Below, piece by piece: positions 30,511 to 33,395 of a DNA stretch of 33,395 bases. Position 1 is the stretch's first letter; each line of letters starts with the position of its first letter. The notes under the pieces were generated by a model. It was given only the letters and a program-made list of their open reading frames with translations. It searched no databases and was not told the DNA's origin. The translations under genes were made by a program, and so were the position numbers. Location of the stretch: IMG/VR virus record IMGVR_UViG_3300021378_000089, positions 1-33,395 of that record; one strand, 5' to 3'. The DNA comes from a virus.

Positions 30511-32978
30511 ACAGCAACTAATTGTTGCTTAATCTTATCTTTTACAGGTTGTTGTAATTTAGAAATTTCAGTTGCTAATGCTTTCAAGTCAACTGGCTTA
30601 GCTGGAGTTGCTGGTTGTTCTCCACCTGCTGCTGGTTGTTCTCCATCTTTACTAACCGGCATCGGTTCACCGGTTGCATCATTCTTTCCATCGTTGTTAG
30701 CATCAACAGGTGCTTCTGGTTCTTCGCCTGCTGCTGTTGCCGGCTGTTGTGCTGTTGCCGGCTGTTGTGCTGTTGCTGCTGCTGTTGCTGGTGCTTTAAT
30801 TTTCATAGAATCATATGTACCTTTGCTTACATCATCATTAACACCTAAGCCTTTAATTATATTATATACTTCATCTGAATCTGTAGGACTTCCTGCTTTT
30901 TTCCAAGCAGTCATTAATTTTTCTGCTGTTACTGCTGTTGTAACTTGTTTAGCAGCGCCTGCAATACCTGCACCTGCTTTTCTTGCACCTTTGCCTATAG
31001 CGGCTCCTGCAATTTTAGCACCTTGTGCTGCTTTTGCTCCTGCTGCTTTAGCACCTTTAGCAACTGCGCCACCTACACCTTTTGCTGCTGCTCCTACTTT
31101 TGCTGCTGCTCCGGCAATTGCTCCTAGTGGATTTTCTTCAAGTTCTTGTCTATTGTAATGACGAACAGCATCAAATGCACTTTCAAACATAAGTTTGTTT
31201 TCAAGCATGTGTGTGTTAACATTTTCTAATCTATTAAACAGTAGGTATACTTGTCCTTCTGATAATTTTTGACCTTTACTAATTTTACTTTCTTCTTTAG
31301 CAACTGCGCCTTCGCCAACAACAGTTTTATCTTGCATTGCTGTACCCATTGCAACCGCAGTTGCAGCAGCACCAATGCTTTTAGCAATATCTTGTTTAAG
31401 TGTATCAACGAGTGTAGCAACATCTGCTTTAGAATCTGCCGCAACACCTGAATACTGGTCCATAAAATCCATTAACTGTTTAAAGTCATCGTCTGATAAG
31501 TTTGCTTTATCAATGTTGTCCCATAAAGGGTGTGTTGGATTTGTAAACACTTCCTTAATCATCATTACAGGATTACCATCAGCATCAACACCTTCAACAC
31601 TAACCGTGCTTGAGAATGTAAGTGGTGGTTCAATATCTCCAACAGTTGAAGTAATTTCTGATTTAAACATGTCACCAACTTTAATTTCGTTACCATCAGG
31701 TAATGTAGTTGATGTTAGTGTTGGAGCATCTCCTGTCCAACTTGTAGCAAGTTCTTTGTTAGCAGAAATTTCAGTTCCCATAAACTTAGCATCTTGTAGT
31801 CCTTTTTCCATTTGAAATATTTTTTGTACATCATCTGGATCAAGTCCTTTACTTTCTGCCCATGCTTTTACTTCTGGAGAAATATTTGGTTCAGTATCAA
31901 AATTAATACCTGCTTCTTTTAATCGATCAGCCGTAACTGTTTCTGCGTCTACTGTTTTAACATCAAATGAACTATCTGTACCACTGCTGCCTGCATCTTG
32001 ATCACCATACTGGCCGTCATCGCCTGGTAGATCAGTTTTTTGTGAGTCAACTGATGTAGTAGTGGTTGTATCTCTTGCTAGATCTTGTCCTTCTAATCCT
32101 GCATAATCAGCAAGTGCATCTCTGCCACCTAGTTCGCCAATTTTCTTTGATGTGTCAGCAAACTGTTTCATTACAAGTTCTTGTTCTTCGCCGGAAAGAT
32201 TCTTTGCTGCTGTTTCTAGTGCGTTTTGTGTTTTAAGTAAATCTTCAATTGCTTCTGGTGAAACGTCTTCAAGGCTAGTTGCACTCATCGCTTCTAGTCC
32301 GTTAACGTCAATTGTTTGTCCATCACTAGCAATAATAGCCTGTGAAATGTCTGGATCGATAAGATCGCCAACTGCTTGAATTGCAGCACCAGCAGCAAAA
32401 CCAACTGCACCAGTTTTAACTGATTTACCAATTGATGTTGAAAGTTCTTTACCTTGTAAAATGTCTTTTGTTGCTCTTGCTAAGAAACCTGCTACAGCAC
32501 CGCCTAATGGTCCTCCTGCTAGTGCAGCAGCCGAAGTTAAAATAGCAACCGCTACAGTTGCTTTTCCTGGATTTTCTTTTGCCCAGTCACTAACCGCTTT
32601 TACGCCTTGTACTACTTTAGAATCTTTGTCGCCAATTTTTTGTTTAAGTTCATTGAACTTGGCATCCATGTTTTGTACAGGACCTGCCTTTTGAATAGCA
32701 CTGCCAAGATCGTCAATTTTTTTGTTGATTGCACTTGCAAACTTACCTACAGCATCAGTACCTTTACCTATTGCTGTTCTATTACCGCCTGCGGCAGTAG
32801 CACCTTGTTCAATGCTTGTGAATAGATTGTTAATTTGATCTGGTGTAAGTGTTGCTTCAGCAACCATACGCTCAAGATCTGCTACCCAAGGCTGAATAAC
32901 CTTTTGCTCCAATAGGAGCATTTCAGGATCATTCCAAGATTCAGTAATATATTTTTGTTCTAGTTGTGCTAATCTCAT
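30507..32978 (-). CDS. Large Ala-rich virion-type protein (823 aa)
   Basis: Starts MRLAQLEQKYITESWNDPEM. A hydrophobic glycine/alanine segment lies near residues 140-210 (TSAAALAGGPLGGAVAGFLA, then GAVGFAAGAAIQAVGDLID) and could enter membranes. Another Ala/Gly/Lys repeat is at about 618-683 (AAKGVGGAVAKGAKAAGAKA). Then comes a LMTAWKKAGSPTDSDEVYNI domain near 688, which I have seen in several marine T4-like virion proteins, and a calcium-loop-like DANNDGKND (about 76-84 from that domain's start). PATAQQ is repeated. Its ATG overlaps the stop of the preceding gene (ATGA). No lytic enzyme motif is visible. It is possibly an ejected or internal virion protein. Function unknown. Confidence 0.7.
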   Translation of the reverse strand: MRLAQLEQKYITESWNDPEMLLLEQKVIQPWVADLERMVAEATLTPDQINNLFTSIEQGATAAGGNRTAIGKGTDAVGKFASAINKKIDDLGSAIQKAGPVQNMDAKFNELKQKIGDKDSKVVQGVKAVSDWAKENPGKATVAVAILTSAAALAGGPLGGAVAGFLARATKDILQGKELSTSIGKSVKTGAVGFAAGAAIQAVGDLIDPDISQAIIASDGQTIDVNGLEAMSATSLEDVSPEAIEDLLKTQNALETAAKNLSGEEQELVMKQFADTSKKIGELGGRDALADYAGLEGQDLARDTTTTTSVDSQKTDLPGDDGQYGDQDAGSSGTDSSFDVKTVDAETVTADRLKEAGINFDTEPNISPEVKAWAESKGLDPDDVQKIFQMEKGLQDAKFMGTEISANKELATSWTGDAPTLTSTTLPDGNEIKVGDMFKSEITSTVGDIEPPLTFSSTVSVEGVDADGNPVMMIKEVFTNPTHPLWDNIDKANLSDDDFKQLMDFMDQYSGVAADSKADVATLVDTLKQDIAKSIGAAATAVAMGTAMQDKTVVGEGAVAKEESKISKGQKLSEGQVYLLFNRLENVNTHMLENKLMFESAFDAVRHYNRQELEENPLGAIAGAAAKVGAAAKGVGGAVAKGAKAAGAKAAQGAKIAGAAIGKGARKAGAGIAGAAKQVTTAVTAEKLMTAWKKAGSPTDSDEVYNIIKGLGVNDDVSKGTYDSMKIKAPATAAATAQQPATAQQPATAAGEEPEAPVDANNDGKNDATGEPMPVSKDGEQPAAGGEQPATPAKPVDLKALATEISKLQQPVKDKIKQQLVAV
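30733..30768 (-). repeat. Tandem 18-bp repeat within the 823-aa gene
   Basis: Two perfect copies of an 18-bp unit, followed by a partial third, encoding PATAQQ repeats in the linker between the GSPTDS domain and the C-terminus. Such units change copy number easily by slippage. Confidence 0.7.
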
Positions 32979-33395
32979 ATCATCATCGCCAATTGTTTTT
33001 TGTCCGCAGGATTTAGCTCGTCAATTTGCTTCTGTATTTCCGCTGGAATTTCACCTGGGGCTGCTGTTGCTTGTGCTGCGGGTTGATCGCCTGCTGTTGA
33101 CGCTGTATTCGCGTCTGTGGCACCATCTGTGCCTGTTTTAGCTTTGTTATATGCTTGTTTAAAACTTGAAGCAAAGCCACCTGCACCTGGCTTACCTGCA
33201 TCAGCTGGATCTACTTTGCCTGCACTAGGTGCTGCAATGCCACCTTCGTCTGATGCAATCTTGTCTTTGGCTGCTGCCATAAAAATTTTGTCTAGTTGTG
33301 CACCACTAAAGCCTTCTGCAATAGTTGTCATGCTTGAACGATCAATACTTGCTGCTAAATTTGTGTTACCTGCTTTTGCTTGTGCTTGATCTGTT
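32975..33395 (-). CDS. Unknown virion-type protein, 5' end cut by window edge
   Basis: The frame is open to the right edge (139 visible residues), so the ATG at 33331 is probably internal. The visible part is helical at the start (IDRSSMTTIAEGFSGAQLDK), then Ala/Gly/Thr-rich low-complexity sequence (GKVDPADAGKPGAGGFASSF), and ends in a helix EIQKQIDELNPADKKQLAMM. The same layout (Ala/Pro linker, short C-terminal helix) ends the 823-aa protein, so they may share a domain. The stop overlaps the next ATG by four bases (ATGA), implying translational coupling. Function not recognised. Confidence 0.65.
   Translation of the reverse strand, partial: TDQAQAKAGNTNLAASIDRSSMTTIAEGFSGAQLDKIFMAAAKDKIASDEGGIAAPSAGKVDPADAGKPGAGGFASSFKQAYNKAKTGTDGATDANTASTAGDQPAAQATAAPGEIPAEIQKQIDELNPADKKQLAMMI

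Noticed and set aside
33331-33395. ATG 33331 as the true start of the right-edge gene
   Set aside because: The frame is open upstream to the window edge with ordinary coding sequence and no Shine-Dalgarno before 33331, so the gene is treated as truncated.

Overview
The window is part of a marine T4-like myovirus genome. The evidence is a recognisable T4-type head module (portal gp20, prohead protease gp21, scaffold gp22, major capsid gp23), gp26/gp51-type baseplate hub genes, low GC, late-promoter octamers built on TAAATA, and very large repetitive fibre proteins typical of oceanic T4-like phages. A pelagimyophage or a methylophage-like relative would fit. The host cannot be read from the sequence, but a PqqA-like gene hints at a host that makes PQQ.

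Layout, right to left, since nearly everything is on the minus strand: two Ala-rich virion-type proteins (32975-33395, cut by the edge, and 30507-32978). Then a small plus-strand island of gp26 and an overlapping gp51-like gene that has no ATG start (29387-30510). Then a tape-measure-like protein (26574-29303), portal, a gp67-like core protein, an unexpected Rossmann/DUF115-like enzyme, an acidic core protein, gp21, gp22 and gp23 (20042-26566). An intrinsic terminator closes the head module.

From 18.9 to 20.0 kb lies a compact accessory and regulatory island, the most interesting part of the window. It holds (a) a 24-codon gene matching PqqA, the PQQ precursor peptide, with its own promoter-like box, palindrome and terminator; (b) a glutamine riboswitch in front of a 64-codon gene; (c) a candidate structured RNA of about 245 nt with a sigma70-type promoter and an intrinsic terminator; (d) an 89-codon gene whose sigma70-type promoter would place +1 on the A of its ATG. 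Direct repeats of 10 bp flank the RNA cassette.

From 18.8 kb to the left edge is a fibre and virion-decoration module. It has several small beta-rich proteins, three trimer-fibre-like proteins, and two giant paralogues (1862 aa, and at least 2492 aa running off the left edge). The giants combine seven carbohydrate-binding-like repeats, a beta-helix section and a BNR/propeller-like section. The head module builds and matures the prohead, gp26/gp51/tape measure build the tail, and the fibre module contacts the host. The island probably adjusts host metabolism (nitrogen sensing, PQQ).
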